Source of the DNA: Raphanus sativus
Lineage: Eukaryota > Streptophyta > Magnoliopsida > Brassicales > Brassicaceae
NCBI RefSeq assembly: GCF_000801105.2
Contig: NC_079519.1
Coordinates: 5,516,668-5,580,667 of the forward strand
Direction: 5' to 3'
Length of the DNA stretch: 64,000 nucleotides
In this document: positions 18,468 through 28,830 of the stretch, in pieces
Layout: every line of letters starts with the position of its first letter
Numbering within the stretch: the first letter of the stretch is position 1
Notes under the pieces: model-generated
The model's input: only the letters and a program-made list of their open reading frames with translations
Told to the model about the DNA's origin: nothing
Databases searched by the model: none
Position numbers and translations under genes: made by a program

Positions 18468-21400
18468 TCACGATGGGAACAAGGTGAACCATAGTTGACT
18501 CAGATCACTGGCGAGAGCGCTGCGGTGTGGTCGAAGGGATGAGATGCGGTTTCTGATGATGATGGCTATCCGCTTGATGATCCGATCCTGAGAGTGATAA
18601 ATTCGGCGATGGAGGCGATTGTTGCGTTCCCACCAGAGTTCGTAGATCGTAGCTTGCCAAGCGAGGGTGGAGAGGTAAATCTTCTGCTTGTTCCCGGTCT
18701 GAGACAGGAGAGAGTGAGTTGTGTCTTCCCAAGAAGAAGACTGTGGAGTAAGGCCGAGACCTGCAGCAAAATGAGACCAGACAGCTGAAGAGTAGGAGCA
18801 AGAGAGAAATAGATGGTTCCTTGATTCGCTTTCTCTATTACAGAGGAGGCACATCGAGTCTGTTTGAAGACCCCAAGACAGCAGCCGATCTCTAGTAGGA
18901 CTTCGGTTCAGCAACATTAACCAGGCTAGCGTCATATGCTTAGGGATCCCATTCTTGATCCAGATCAGAGAGTACCATGGCACGTTGGGGAGTGGTTCAA
19001 GCAGAGAGCGGTATACTTGAGCACTTGAGAATGATTTTTGCGCTTTGCCATTGACGAGCCACAGGGGAGAGCTTGGAGAGTCAGAAAGGGAGATCGTTGT
19101 GAGATGGATGAGTAGTTCTTCAATTTCCGGAGATCTCGCAGACTGGATTCTCCATCCATCGTCTCTCCAAACATCTATCACCATGGCGCTAAGCGGGACA
19201 CCGGTGAGACGAGGCCCATTGTTACCCACAAAAGCAATGAGCTTTCCAAACTTAGTCCAGGGATCGCTCCAAAAGCTAATGCCTTCACCATCTCCCGGGA
19301 CAATCCGGAACCATTGCAAGACTGTATCTCTCTCAAGCAGAATCTGTTTAAACAACCAGGTATGGCTTTGTCTCGGTTTCATTTGCCAAAAGCTTTCATC
19401 TTTGATAACATTGTCTTTCATCCATGATGCCCAAATAGATTCCGACCGAAAGAGGAGCAGCCAGAGAAGTTTGATGGTGCAAGTCCTATTCCATAGTTCC
19501 AGGTTACGGAGACCGAGTCCACCTTGCTGCTTTGGATGCGTGACCTTCTCCCATGCGACCCGAGCGACGTATTTTCCTTCAAGAGTGCCTTTCCAAAGGA
19601 AGGCATTGCACATTTTGTCGATGGCATGGATGCATTCTTTCGGTAAGACAAACGCCCCACACCAGAAGTTAGATATTCCTGCAATAACTGTCGAGATAAG
19701 AACTTGCCTTCCGGCAAAAGAAAGATATTTTGATGTCCAAGCATTTATCTTATTTCTTATTTGTTGCAGCATAGGTTCGCAGTTGGCCATTGAGAGCTTC
19801 CTGGAATTGAGGGGTAGGCCAAGGTAACGGACGGGCAGGGAGCCTAGAGAAAAGCCAGTCGCTTGAGTGATCGAGGCTGCTTCTTCTTCCGAGAGGCCGC
19901 TTGTGAAAACGCTTGATTTCTGTACACTGATGGCGAGGCCAGAGAAAGCTTCAAAGTTCTGAAGGACCTGGATGACTCCTTGCACCGAGGACAGCGAGCC
20001 ATCAGTGAAGATGAGCAAATCGTCGGCAAAGCACAGGTGGGTAAGCTTCGAGTCTTGACAGTTCGGGTGATAGCCTATTAACCCTGTTTCAGCCGCTTCG
20101 TTTAATCTTTGAGAAAGAGTGTTCATGACTATCCCAAACAGGTACGGGGAAAGAGGGTCACCCTGCCGGAGTCCTCTTGTACCATCGAAGTAACCGTGAA
20201 GCCTGCCGTTAATACCCACCGAGTAGGAGGGTGAGGAGTAGCAAGAAGAGAGCCATTGGATATAGTCGTTGGGTAGATTCAGCGACTGCAGGCACGCGAG
20301 CAGATAGTCCCATCTTACTGAATCGAATGCTTTGGCAATGTCAATCTTCAAAGTAAGTTTCTTTTGTCCTCTAGATAGGTGATAGCCTGAGACAATTTCT
20401 GAAGCAAGTAGGCAGTTCTCTGTTAGTAGGCGGCCCTGAATGAAAGCTGTTTGGTTAGGAAGGATGATAGAGGGGAGTAGGGGTTTAAGGCGGGCTACAA
20501 GTAATTTAGAGATCACTTTGTAGAGGGTATTACAGCAGGAGATTGGTCTGTAGTCTTTAATGATGGAGGCTCCGGGGAATTTAGGTAAAAGGGTGAGGAT
20601 AGTGGCGTTTGTGGTTTTAGGTAGGTAAGAGGTTTGAAAGAAAAGGGTGATGGCTTTTATAATTTCCGGTCCAATGAGGCTCCATGTTGCTTTGTAAAAA
20701 CCTGAAGTATACCCGTCAGGACCAGGACTCTTATTTGGGTTCAATCGAAACATGACCTTGGTAATTTCTTCTGGTGTAGGGATTTTGGAGAGCAGAGCAG
20801 CTTGGGCTAGCGAGCAAGAGAAACGATCAGACCGAATCATATTCGCTACTTGGAGTATCATCGCCATTGTTGTGTTAGGAGTTTCAGGTCCAAGGATGCT
20901 GCAGAAGTGATTGACAGCAAGAGTACCTATAGCTTCAGGTGTGGTGGCTTCGATTCCCAAAGCACTTATCATTATAGTGATAGAGTTATAGGCTTTCCTT
21001 GCTTTGGCTACTTTGTGAAAGTAGCTAGTGTTTAAGTCGCCACATTGCAGCCAGTGGATTCGAGATAGTTGTTTGAAGTATTCCTCCTCTACCCGTTTTA
21101 GCAGGTGAAGCTTAGCCGAGATTTCTTTTTCTGCTGTGAAGTTCAAAGAGTTTGGTTGCTGGAGAGAAAGTACCTGCGCATCATTCAACAAACGGTTAGT
21201 CTCACTCACTCTTTTCTGTATATCTGAAAAAATTTCTTTGTTGAGCTTCTTGAGCTCTCTCTTTAACTCTTTTAGCTTAACACTCAGAGACTGAAGAGAG
21301 TGAATCTCGTTTTCTATGCAAATCCAGGTATCAGCAACTAGGGATAGGAAGTCAGGGTGGAGGGTTAGGTAGTTGAAAAATTTGAAGGGCTTTGATCCAG

Positions 21401-22130
21401 CAAGGGGGAGCGGGGCGTCAAGGGTAATATGGCAGGGGGAGTGGTCTGAGATGTCTGGAGCAAGGAAGTTAGCAATGCTACGGGGGAATGAGTCAAGCCA
21501 TGCTTCATTTATCAATGCCCTATCCAGTTTCTTGGCAATTGGATCTTCAGGACGCTTGTTGGTCCATGTAAATAGTTCGCCATGGTAACGAAGGTCTCTG
21601 ATTTCAAGTTGGCTAAGGCAAGTATTAAACGCCGCCATAGGAGGAGAGATGACAGAGAAGGTAGGGTCAGAGTGCTCATCAGGATGGGTAATCTCATTGA
21701 AATCCCCTCCCACTAGCCAGGGCTGATCTTCAAGAGCCAGCGAAGATTGAATCTGAAGAAGCTCGACCCAGAGTTCATTCCTCTCCTCAGCAGTATTGGC
21801 AGCGTAGACAGCGGTGAAATAGAAGGTAACAGCGGCTAAAGATTCCACTCGACAGGTCATAGATTGGCGGGATTGATGAAGTATCACAACGTTAAGGTGC
21901 GGTTTCCAGATGATGATGATACGACCATCATGATCCGATTGGTGATTGGAAGCAAAGGACCAGTTTGGACAAAGGGAGTTCAAAACAGCGGGCAAGTTTG
22001 ATTCTTTAATATGGGTTTCTAAAAGGGTACCTAGACTAGAATGATGAGAATAAAGCCACCTCCGAAAATTAGAATGTTTATCAGGTTCGTTAATGCCTCT
22101 GACATTCCACAAAAATAGGTTTTCTGACAT
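18468..22130 (-). CDS. LINE ORF2: endonuclease and reverse transcriptase
   Basis: 1220 residues. The N-terminal apurinic-like endonuclease shows FLWNVRGINEP, LLETHIKE, GGDFNEI and SDHSP. The reverse transcriptase shows NKSPGPDGY, DYRPISCCN, KIDIAKAFDSV, RQGDPLSPYLF and the catalytic FADD at about 701-704. The C-terminal zf-RVT region has HMTLAWLMLLNRSPTRDRL and CLLCNRESESRNHLF. There is no RNase H domain. The start codon lies 8 nt after the ORF1 stop, suggesting reinitiation or a similar coupling. The product nicks target DNA and copies the element RNA in the nucleus. Confidence 0.96.
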   Translation of the reverse strand: MSENLFLWNVRGINEPDKHSNFRRWLYSHHSSLGTLLETHIKESNLPAVLNSLCPNWSFASNHQSDHDGRIIIIWKPHLNVVILHQSRQSMTCRVESLAAVTFYFTAVYAANTAEERNELWVELLQIQSSLALEDQPWLVGGDFNEITHPDEHSDPTFSVISPPMAAFNTCLSQLEIRDLRYHGELFTWTNKRPEDPIAKKLDRALINEAWLDSFPRSIANFLAPDISDHSPCHITLDAPLPLAGSKPFKFFNYLTLHPDFLSLVADTWICIENEIHSLQSLSVKLKELKRELKKLNKEIFSDIQKRVSETNRLLNDAQVLSLQQPNSLNFTAEKEISAKLHLLKRVEEEYFKQLSRIHWLQCGDLNTSYFHKVAKARKAYNSITIMISALGIEATTPEAIGTLAVNHFCSILGPETPNTTMAMILQVANMIRSDRFSCSLAQAALLSKIPTPEEITKVMFRLNPNKSPGPDGYTSGFYKATWSLIGPEIIKAITLFFQTSYLPKTTNATILTLLPKFPGASIIKDYRPISCCNTLYKVISKLLVARLKPLLPSIILPNQTAFIQGRLLTENCLLASEIVSGYHLSRGQKKLTLKIDIAKAFDSVRWDYLLACLQSLNLPNDYIQWLSSCYSSPSYSVGINGRLHGYFDGTRGLRQGDPLSPYLFGIVMNTLSQRLNEAAETGLIGYHPNCQDSKLTHLCFADDLLIFTDGSLSSVQGVIQVLQNFEAFSGLAISVQKSSVFTSGLSEEEAASITQATGFSLGSLPVRYLGLPLNSRKLSMANCEPMLQQIRNKINAWTSKYLSFAGRQVLISTVIAGISNFWCGAFVLPKECIHAIDKMCNAFLWKGTLEGKYVARVAWEKVTHPKQQGGLGLRNLELWNRTCTIKLLWLLLFRSESIWASWMKDNVIKDESFWQMKPRQSHTWLFKQILLERDTVLQWFRIVPGDGEGISFWSDPWTKFGKLIAFVGNNGPRLTGVPLSAMVIDVWRDDGWRIQSARSPEIEELLIHLTTISLSDSPSSPLWLVNGKAQKSFSSAQVYRSLLEPLPNVPWYSLIWIKNGIPKHMTLAWLMLLNRSPTRDRLLSWGLQTDSMCLLCNRESESRNHLFLSCSYSSAVWSHFAAGLGLTPQSSSWEDTTHSLLSQTGNKQKIYLSTLAWQATIYELWWERNNRLHRRIYHSQDRIIKRIAIIIRNRISSLRPHRSALASDLSQLWFTLFPS

Positions 22131-22138
22131 AAAAATAT

Positions 22139-23914
22139 TTAATGGGTTGGTTTCACTCCTACAGGAAGGAGCGATCCCTCGGTGGGGAGAGTATTAGGAG
22201 CAAGGGGAGGGTTTAGAGAAGGGGAGGGAGGCGGGTCCAAATCTAAAGGGGCAAAAGGGTTAGCGGAAAGAAGGAAACGTGATTCAGGGAAGGGAAGAGG
22301 AGGAGGGGTTTTTCTGGAGGGGATGGGTTTTATAGGCTTTGGATGATGGATAGCAGGTAAAGCAACTAAATGAGAAATTTGCTTAGGCTGCAGCAAGAGG
22401 GGATCATGGTTGAAAGAAACAGAGAGGCTAGGGGAGGGTGGGGATGAAGGCAGGGATGGTTCAGGGAGGTGAGGGCGGGGAGAGGAAGGAGGGGAGATAA
22501 TAGAGCCATCGGGATCAAGACAGAGAGAGGTAGAAGCCATGGGGTCTATTGATTCTGTAGGCACTACTACAGTAGCTTGAGTCAAGGCTGAAGAGTCCGA
22601 AGGAGACTGAGAAACGGGGATTATAGGAGGGATAGGAGTCTCCATTGCAGGTGCAGAAGAAGAAGGAGCGGCGTTTTTCGTGGAATCAGTAGTTTGCTTT
22701 CGTCTCCATACACCTGAAGGGCAGTGAGTTTGAAGATGTCCTAAGTCACCACAGCAGGTACAGATGGGGGGGACCCAAGGGTATTCAATGGATACAGTGA
22801 CCACATCTCCATTTTCCCTTTCCAGCTCACCGAATTTAGGTAGGGGTTTAGTGACATCCACTCTGCATTTAATGTGGGCAACATTAATATTTGTCATTTT
22901 CCTTGTAAACTCATCCACTTCTAATGGATGTCCTAGCAGGTCACCCACTCTTCCAAGACCCTCCTGCGTATAGAGATCAAAAGGAATTCCCTTGAAGTGT
23001 GCCCACAGAGGCATGGAAGTGAAGACAGGCGGTGTCACAGCCACTGAATCCGACCATTGCACGACATAGAAGAGCACACTCCCTACATGCCAGAACTCTT
23101 GCTCAACTATCTTTTTCCGCAGTTCTGAATTTGGGATTCTGACCAGCATGGATCTTGACTCGGGTCTCAGGTGAGTTTCCAGTTTCATACCTTTTCCCCA
23201 TATGTGGGATAAAACACTTTGGATTTGACTGAAAGATGGGGTTTTTCCTAGGAAGACACCCATAACAAAATCTTGATGCAAGGCAGCTCCTTTTTGGAAA
23301 ACAGAGTCTGGAATTTTAATTCTAGGGATGCCTTCAGCAGAGAAGGAGGGATTGGAGACTTTTTTGAGGCTTCTGTCTATGGATTTCTTGAAGTTCTGAG
23401 CCCAGTTGGCTGCAGGAGAGGCGGAGGATACAGGGGGCTGAGGGGCAGGAGGGGAGGGCTGAGAAGGCGGCGGAATAGGGTTTAGTGGAGGGAGAGAGGG
23501 TGACTGGTTAACGTGAGAGGAGAGGGCTGGGAAAGAGGTTGGGTCTAGTAAATTTACAGTACTTGAAGCTTCCAACATAGTTGAATCTCCGGTAACGGTA
23601 GCCGGAGTAGTAGGGTTTTGCACGCTTGCATTCCTTGGAGAAACTGCAATAGGGTTTTCAGCCAGAGGAAGGGAGACAGAGGGAGGCGGAGGGGGACCGA
23701 GAAGGGCTGAAGAGACAGGTGAACCAGCAGGTAAGGAAGGAAGAGTCCAGGGGGAGCTCATAGAAGAGAACTTTTGAGGGTTGAAAGAAGAATGAGATGG
23801 AGAAGGAAGCAACGGCGGGAGTTTAGTAAGGGGAAGGATAGGTTCAGTGGAGGATAGGTCGAAGTCCGTTGGGAAGGGAGGGAGGGGCGGCGGCCGGAAG
23901 GGAGATCCAGCCAT
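22139..23914 (-). CDS. LINE ORF1: Gag-like RNA-binding protein
   Basis: 591 residues. A proline- and serine-rich N-terminal third is followed by a DUF4283-type region (about 190-340, with FMGVFLGKTPSF and PLWAHFKGIPFDL) and a CCHC knuckle CTCCGDLGHLQTHC near residue 385. A second proline-rich tail follows. This is the standard ORF1 of plant L1 LINEs, which coats the element RNA. The start at 23914 is the first Met of the open frame and fits the distance to the element's 5' end. Confidence 0.92.
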   Translation of the reverse strand: MAGSPFRPPPLPPFPTDFDLSSTEPILPLTKLPPLLPSPSHSSFNPQKFSSMSSPWTLPSLPAGSPVSSALLGPPPPPSVSLPLAENPIAVSPRNASVQNPTTPATVTGDSTMLEASSTVNLLDPTSFPALSSHVNQSPSLPPLNPIPPPSQPSPPAPQPPVSSASPAANWAQNFKKSIDRSLKKVSNPSFSAEGIPRIKIPDSVFQKGAALHQDFVMGVFLGKTPSFSQIQSVLSHIWGKGMKLETHLRPESRSMLVRIPNSELRKKIVEQEFWHVGSVLFYVVQWSDSVAVTPPVFTSMPLWAHFKGIPFDLYTQEGLGRVGDLLGHPLEVDEFTRKMTNINVAHIKCRVDVTKPLPKFGELERENGDVVTVSIEYPWVPPICTCCGDLGHLQTHCPSGVWRRKQTTDSTKNAAPSSSAPAMETPIPPIIPVSQSPSDSSALTQATVVVPTESIDPMASTSLCLDPDGSIISPPSSPRPHLPEPSLPSSPPSPSLSVSFNHDPLLLQPKQISHLVALPAIHHPKPIKPIPSRKTPPPLPFPESRFLLSANPFAPLDLDPPPSPSLNPPLAPNTLPTEGSLLPVGVKPTH

Positions 23915-24028
23915 GGGTTGCGGTGGTAGGGTTGCTGGGAGACAGGGGTTTGCACAGAAAACAAGACGCTAGAGAGAAAAGAGGTTTTTGAAAAACGTAG
24001 ATCTTAAACTTTAAAAGTATGTACAATC

Positions 24029-24046
24029 CTGTACAAGTTCTTCTTT
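24029..24046. repeat. Right target-site duplication of the LINE
   Basis: Exact copy of 18157-18174. Confidence 0.92.
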
Positions 24047-25366
24047 ATTACAAGCTTCTTACTGTTTCAATTAATAATGTTCTCAGGACATGTTCGCATG
24101 GTGCCGTGTTGATATAAATCATTTTTTTTCATTTGTGGAAAACAATAGATATCTTTGTCAAAAAGAAAAACAACAGATATCAGAAATTTAAACATTTAAA
24201 TAAAAGTTAATATCAAAGTGTCCTTTGTTTAGTATTATAAAATCATATGTTATAATATCCTTTTCATGTTGCTGTCATTTTCGTAAGAAATATTATCATT
24301 CGTACCTTAACATTCTAATATGTTAATAATATAAAGTAGAGGTGGACACGGAGCGGATATCTGAAATTTTAAGGATATATGTGATCCGATCCGTTTCGTA
24401 TCGATTTTTTGATTTGATTTATAATCTTCTGGATATTCGATGTTACGGATATCCGAAAAATTAGTATATTTTACTGGATACCGATTCAATCCATCGATCT
24501 GACAGAAAAAGGATCATTTTAAAAATATATTAAAAGAACATGAACATTTTTAATATAAAAATAATAATATTGCATTACAAGTTATTTTTAAAATACACAT
24601 TCTTAAAAAAATTATGACTAAATAATTAATGTAGTGGATAAAATAGCTAAAAACCTATATAAAAATATAAAATTATATATACATATATATGCATATGTAA
24701 ATTACGGATCAGATCAAATATCTATTTTTAATGAATACTTGTGGTATACTATTTATTTGACATATATTGAATTTTAATATTTATTCAGATTCATAAAATT
24801 ACTGATATCTCTTGAATTTTTTTGGGTCGAATAACGGATCAAATCAAATTTTACATTATTTTGGTCACCCTGATAAGGTAGAAAGTTGAAAGACGTGGAC
24901 GCCGTCCTACCCGTTAAAGGAAAGTGTTCTTCAGTTTTTCTTTTTTTTTGGCAAGCTCTCCATACCTAATATAAATCATAGATAATGTTATCATTTTTCC
25001 ACAAAGTCCAAAACCACATGGTTACTATATTGAGGTTGAGCAATTATTTGGAATATTAAATATTGCTTTTGGTACGATGTGACACGGGAAGAACAAGTTG
25101 GCCATTTGTTGGTTCGCTTATTAATTGAGCTGTACCCTTTCAGTTCACACAAAATGAATCAAAATGCAATATGTATACATATATTATATATATGAGGAAT
25201 TGGCACTTATATTTTCTTCAATATAAACATATATGTAATATATATTTATACAGAATAGAGAAATTTGAAGATGTTTAGAAATCTTCACAAGAGTCCATGA
25301 TTTTGATCTATCCAAATCGAGAAAGGGATATCAAGCATGGATCGAGAGACCATGAGCAAACGTTTC
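24047..25366. other. AT-rich intergenic DNA with a degenerate GATCCG-rich repeat
   Basis: About 24335-24875 begins GGTGGACACGGAGCGGATA, ends near GGTCACCCT, and is full of GGATA/GATCCG text. It resembles an old hAT-type non-autonomous element but has no clear target duplication. The rest shows nothing. Confidence 0.4.
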
Positions 25367-25600
25367 TCAAAGATCATCCATTGCGCAGAACTCTGATATA
25401 ACTGGATCTAACAAATAGAACGGAGGAAGAGAAGATGGTTGCATTAGAATCTTTAGTTTTGATGATTGTGGCCTAGCTAGAGATATCATAAACCATCCAT
25501 AATCTATCCCTTTACGCTTGTCCATCGGACACCAATTAATGCACGGACATTCCTCCCTTGGCGATGAATATGCTTCGTGGTGAGGATGTATCCTAGACAT
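25367..25600 (-). CDS. Possible small protein of 77 residues
   Basis: Unrecognised. Opens MSRIHPHHEAYSS and contains CPCINWCPMDKRKG, with no signal peptide or membrane segment. Its composition is more protein-like than nearby chance frames in this AT-rich stretch, but nothing else supports it. It could be a chance frame or a relic exon. Confidence 0.25.
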   Translation of the reverse strand: MSRIHPHHEAYSSPREECPCINWCPMDKRKGIDYGWFMISLARPQSSKLKILMQPSSLPPFYLLDPVISEFCAMDDL

Positions 25601-25647
25601 AGCTAAATGAAATATTGATTTTAATATCCAAAAATGTTTTAATTAAT

Positions 25648-25672
25648 ATATATATATATATATATATGTATG
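25648..25672. repeat. (TA)n microsatellite
   Basis: A run of AT dinucleotides passing into ATGT repeats. Confidence 0.8.
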
Positions 25673-25841
25673 TATATGTATATGAACATAAATCTATATA
25701 TTATTTAAAACTATATTTATTAAAATTCTTAATAAATTGTTTTTCTATTCTAAATTTTCAAGATCGGCTCTCGTGCTAATGTAGGAAGTTAAGAACCAGA
25801 CGTCCGAAGATGTTATGATGTTACTGCATGTGAGATCTGAT

Positions 25842-26088
25842 CAAGGCCGTTTCAAACAACTTCAAGGCCCCAAGCAAAAAATATTAAAACTGTGTATCAT
25901 TTATTTGATTTACTAAAGACGGATAACAAACTTGTATATGGAAACAAAAGTGGTGGTTCATAAAGTCAAACAACAAAATGTCATATGCTAAATCAGAAAA
26001 TATACATGATAATTTCACCAAGGAAAGAAAAAAAATTGAGTGGGGCCTAAGCTACCACTTCTCTTGCTTCCGCCATAAGCCAGCCCTG
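25842..26088. mobile_element. Small hAT-type non-autonomous element
   Basis: Ends CAAGGCCG... and ...CAGCCCTG are imperfect inverted repeats, with an exact 8-bp target duplication GATCTGAT at 25834-25841 and 26089-26096. 247 bp, non-coding. Eight-base duplications are the mark of hAT transposition. Confidence 0.75.
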
Positions 26089-26196
26089 GATCTGATGAAG
26101 ATAATTTGTCTGGAGTGTATAAAATGGATGTGGAAAAGTGGGAGTTAAGTGTCTTAAGCTTCTTGCAGATGCTCGCTAATTCCTTCCTTGTTTTTG

Positions 26197-26922
26197 CACT
26201 ACTAAAAGCATGATTATCGGGCGTATCTTAGCCCATTTCTTAACCTATTTGAACCGAAAAGAAAATGAAAAATAGAGAATAAGTTTAGAGACGGGCTATC
26301 TCACTTCTTAATTAAGAGACAAAATTTGACGTATCTTGTAAACACGTGTCAACCAGTCCATCTTCTTCCCTCTCTTTCCTTCCAATTCTCTCCATGATTC
26401 CAAAGCCTCCATTGGGCTTTTCTGATCCAGAGCCTTATCTCTTTCTCAATCGCCATCTTCGATAACGAGAGGGACATTGGGGTTTTCGATTGCAGCCAAA
26501 AACCCTAGCAGTTACGCTTTTTCTTTTCACTCAAACCGACATCCCTTGATTCCGTGTAAAAATCTCTTCCCCCGAAACTGTGTATTTGAGCTTGGTGGTC
26601 TTGGTAGTGATAAGCAGACGATGTGTTCTCTGAAACTAACAAGTGACGTATTTGGCTACAGATGATGCCTTCCTGGTTTCTCTGCATGTGGTGGAAGTTT
26701 CATGGAGAGGAGGAAGAAGATGAATACTGAAACCCTGTTTACTAAGAACCAACAAACGTATCTACCAATAATCTACCTTTTTACTCAAGTATCTTAACTT
26801 TGTCTCTTAATCTATATATATTAATAAACTATCCTAAGTCATTCTTGGTAGTGTAAAGGGAACCTTAGGTAGAAACCGCCGAAGTGTCTAAGAAAAAACA
26901 GAAATAACCATTCTTGGTAGTG
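26197..26922. mobile_element. Possible CACTA-like non-autonomous element with captured sequence
   Basis: The left end CACTACTAAAAGCATG mirrors two right-hand ends, ATTCTTGGTAGTG at 26841-26853 and TTCTTGGTAGTG at 26911-26922. The right ~70 bp is tandemly duplicated. The interior (26340-26700) is less AT-rich, with a CACGTG box, UTR-like CT-rich text and a 62-codon frame starting near 26477 (MGFSIAAKNPSS). No direct target duplication could be fixed, so superfamily assignment is tentative. Confidence 0.4.
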
Positions 26923-26934
26923 CAAGGGCAATCT

Positions 26935-27739
26935 TATCGGTAGAAAACGCTGAAGTTTCTAAGAAAAAAAAATATTCTGATTAAAAATATATTTCAGTTT
27001 TCTGTAGTACTGAAACCAATTAAAACTTGAAACCTGTAAAACTAAGTATCTGAAACTCTCTCTTGTTATCTCTTATACTTTTTAATTTTTTTTATAGTGA
27101 TACATACTCTTTTTAGATACTATTCTTAGATTTGCTCTAAGTTTTTAATAAAGATTGATATCTTTATTTAAGCTACCTTAAGGTCATTTTATACTATCTT
27201 GATACTTTTTTCAAACTGGTGGATCAATTATGATAACTACAGTAAATTAAGTTGGTTAAAACTTAAAACAGTGCATTGCCCATAAGAATGTTATTGGCTC
27301 AGATTAGGTCAATGATTATGGGAATGCTGCTGCTGCTACTACTACTTCTGATGGTTATAGTTAGCTTTGTTAAAAAATTAATTAGACATGATGAAACTTT
27401 TGTTTAGGTTTGTTTAATAATGAAATTTCATATTTTAAAGAAAACTGTCGATGAACATTTAATGTTATTTAAATTGCAACTCTTCTTCAACGGGCCTTTA
27501 ATTATAACAAAAGACATCAGTAATTGAGAATGAACCTTATACATTATAATCTGAACAATTTGACCACTGCAGCTAGTTTGAAACAATGACACAAATGAAC
27601 ATTAGTGTTTTTAAATAGCTTTTCTCCAAGAAGCCTTTCTTACAAGATATAACAATTACCATTCAAAATTTGAACCGTTTGAGCACTGTGTAACTTGTTT
27701 GAGACAGACATACACAACTATTATGGCAAGCTAGGTAAC
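26935..27739. other. Intergenic and probable 3' UTR of the Pumilio gene
   Basis: AT-rich. No gene, RNA or repeat boundary seen. Confidence 0.5.
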
Positions 27740-28738
27740 TTAAACAGCAGACTCCAAGATGTTTGCAATGTTGTTTCCGTGAGACCTAACCAAAAGGTGG
27801 CGAAAAGGCATCAGCTTCTGCACCAGACTCCTAAACAGATCGACACTCTTCATCACCTTCGTGAGTCTCAATGCCTTGACCACCACGAAACTCCCAAACT
27901 CATTCCTAGCCAGCCTCATCAACCTGTCTCCATCGCATTCCAAAAGCTCCACAACCACCACAGCCATTGCCTCCTCATTATCTAGAAGCTTCTCTACGAT
28001 GTAGCTTCCGTACTTCTTAAACGACAGATCAACGCAGTGGCCACGGAGACTAACACAAACGTTATGCGTGCAACGCGAGTCATATAGTGTAAGCACGTGT
28101 TGGACCACGAAGTTCCCCGAAGGATCGTTGCTTAGGCAGACAGCGTTGCGTGCGACTAAATCCAGTAGAAGATTTCTGTAGAAAGGATCATCCGCGTCGG
28201 TTATGACCTCGTTGAGCGCGATGCAGCCGTATTGATTACGCGCGATGTCGAGCGCGTGGTGGAGAAGGTGCTCGTACATTACATACTTCTTCTTCTGGTC
28301 GAAAACAAGCATAGCTCGTATCGCCACGTAGGATGCGTACTTATCGGTCATGATATGAAAGAACCGGCGCAAAATAGCGGCGCAGAAGAAGGCGTCCACG
28401 TCATCTGATATTCCGAGGAGCTTCTGGACGCGTCTCGACCCGTAAATGTTTCTGACGACCTCCATGAAGTAATCGGAGTCTGACGTAAGCAAGGACGCCA
28501 TCAACTGAAGCTCTTTTCGGTCAGACTTGGAGATAATATCTTTAAACTGGGACAAGCCTTCGCCGCTAGTCATAACATTGAACAGAGAGTTAGAGCGAGT
28601 GTCTGCTACGGCATAGGAGGGGCGTGGGGTGAAACCAGGAGGAGGAATGTAACCGGAGATTCCTTTAGAGAAAGGGATATGTTGTAAAGCATTAGACATG
28701 GTCGACATGGAAAAGGGACCATTATCGGTAGTTGCCAT
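27740..28738 (-). CDS. APUM18: Pumilio/PUF-family RNA-binding protein (APUM18-like)
   Basis: 332 residues in a single exon. PUF proteins bind UGUR motifs in mRNA 3' UTRs and control decay or translation. PUF-repeat cores are visible at NIYGSRRVQKLL (97-108), DKYASYVAIRAM (132-143), NQYGCIALNEVI (168-179), DPSGNFVVQHVL (205-216), KKYGSYIVEKLL (241-252), NEFGSFVVVKAL (279-290) and RSHGNNIANILE (318-329). That is seven clear repeats against the classical eight, and several recognition triplets are atypical, as in the divergent Arabidopsis APUM subgroup. The N-terminal 60 residues are low complexity. The symbol rests on position between TOE2 and PRR3 (APUM18 in Arabidopsis, from memory). A close paralogue would look similar. 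Confidence 0.85.
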   Translation of the reverse strand: MATTDNGPFSMSTMSNALQHIPFSKGISGYIPPPGFTPRPSYAVADTRSNSLFNVMTSGEGLSQFKDIISKSDRKELQLMASLLTSDSDYFMEVVRNIYGSRRVQKLLGISDDVDAFFCAAILRRFFHIMTDKYASYVAIRAMLVFDQKKKYVMYEHLLHHALDIARNQYGCIALNEVITDADDPFYRNLLLDLVARNAVCLSNDPSGNFVVQHVLTLYDSRCTHNVCVSLRGHCVDLSFKKYGSYIVEKLLDNEEAMAVVVVELLECDGDRLMRLARNEFGSFVVVKALRLTKVMKSVDLFRSLVQKLMPFRHLLVRSHGNNIANILESAV

Positions 28739-28820
28739 TGTACTGAAAATATAATCTGTGTTATTTTGACTTGTGTTAGAGATGGTTTCGAATGATTATC
28801 GAATCCATGGGGGGAGTCAT

Positions 28821-28830
28821 CTATTTATAC
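28821..28830 (-). promoter_or_regulatory. TATA box of the Pumilio gene
   Basis: GTATAAATAG on the minus strand, about 85 bp before the start codon, a normal plant distance. Confidence 0.6.

Larger units (their letters stand above)
18175..24028 (-). mobile_element. Full-length L1-type LINE retrotransposon
   Basis: 5.85 kb on the minus strand, bounded by an exact 18-bp target duplication and ending in a poly(A) tail (T run 18172-18188 on the plus strand). It carries both ORFs without a stop or frameshift, so it may be mobile. The 5' boundary is defined only by the target duplication, so a few filler bases near 24000-24028 cannot be excluded. Confidence 0.95.

Noticed and set aside
19045..19827. 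260-codon plus-strand frame in the LINE
   Set aside because: Antisense to ORF2, which carries all the domain motifs.
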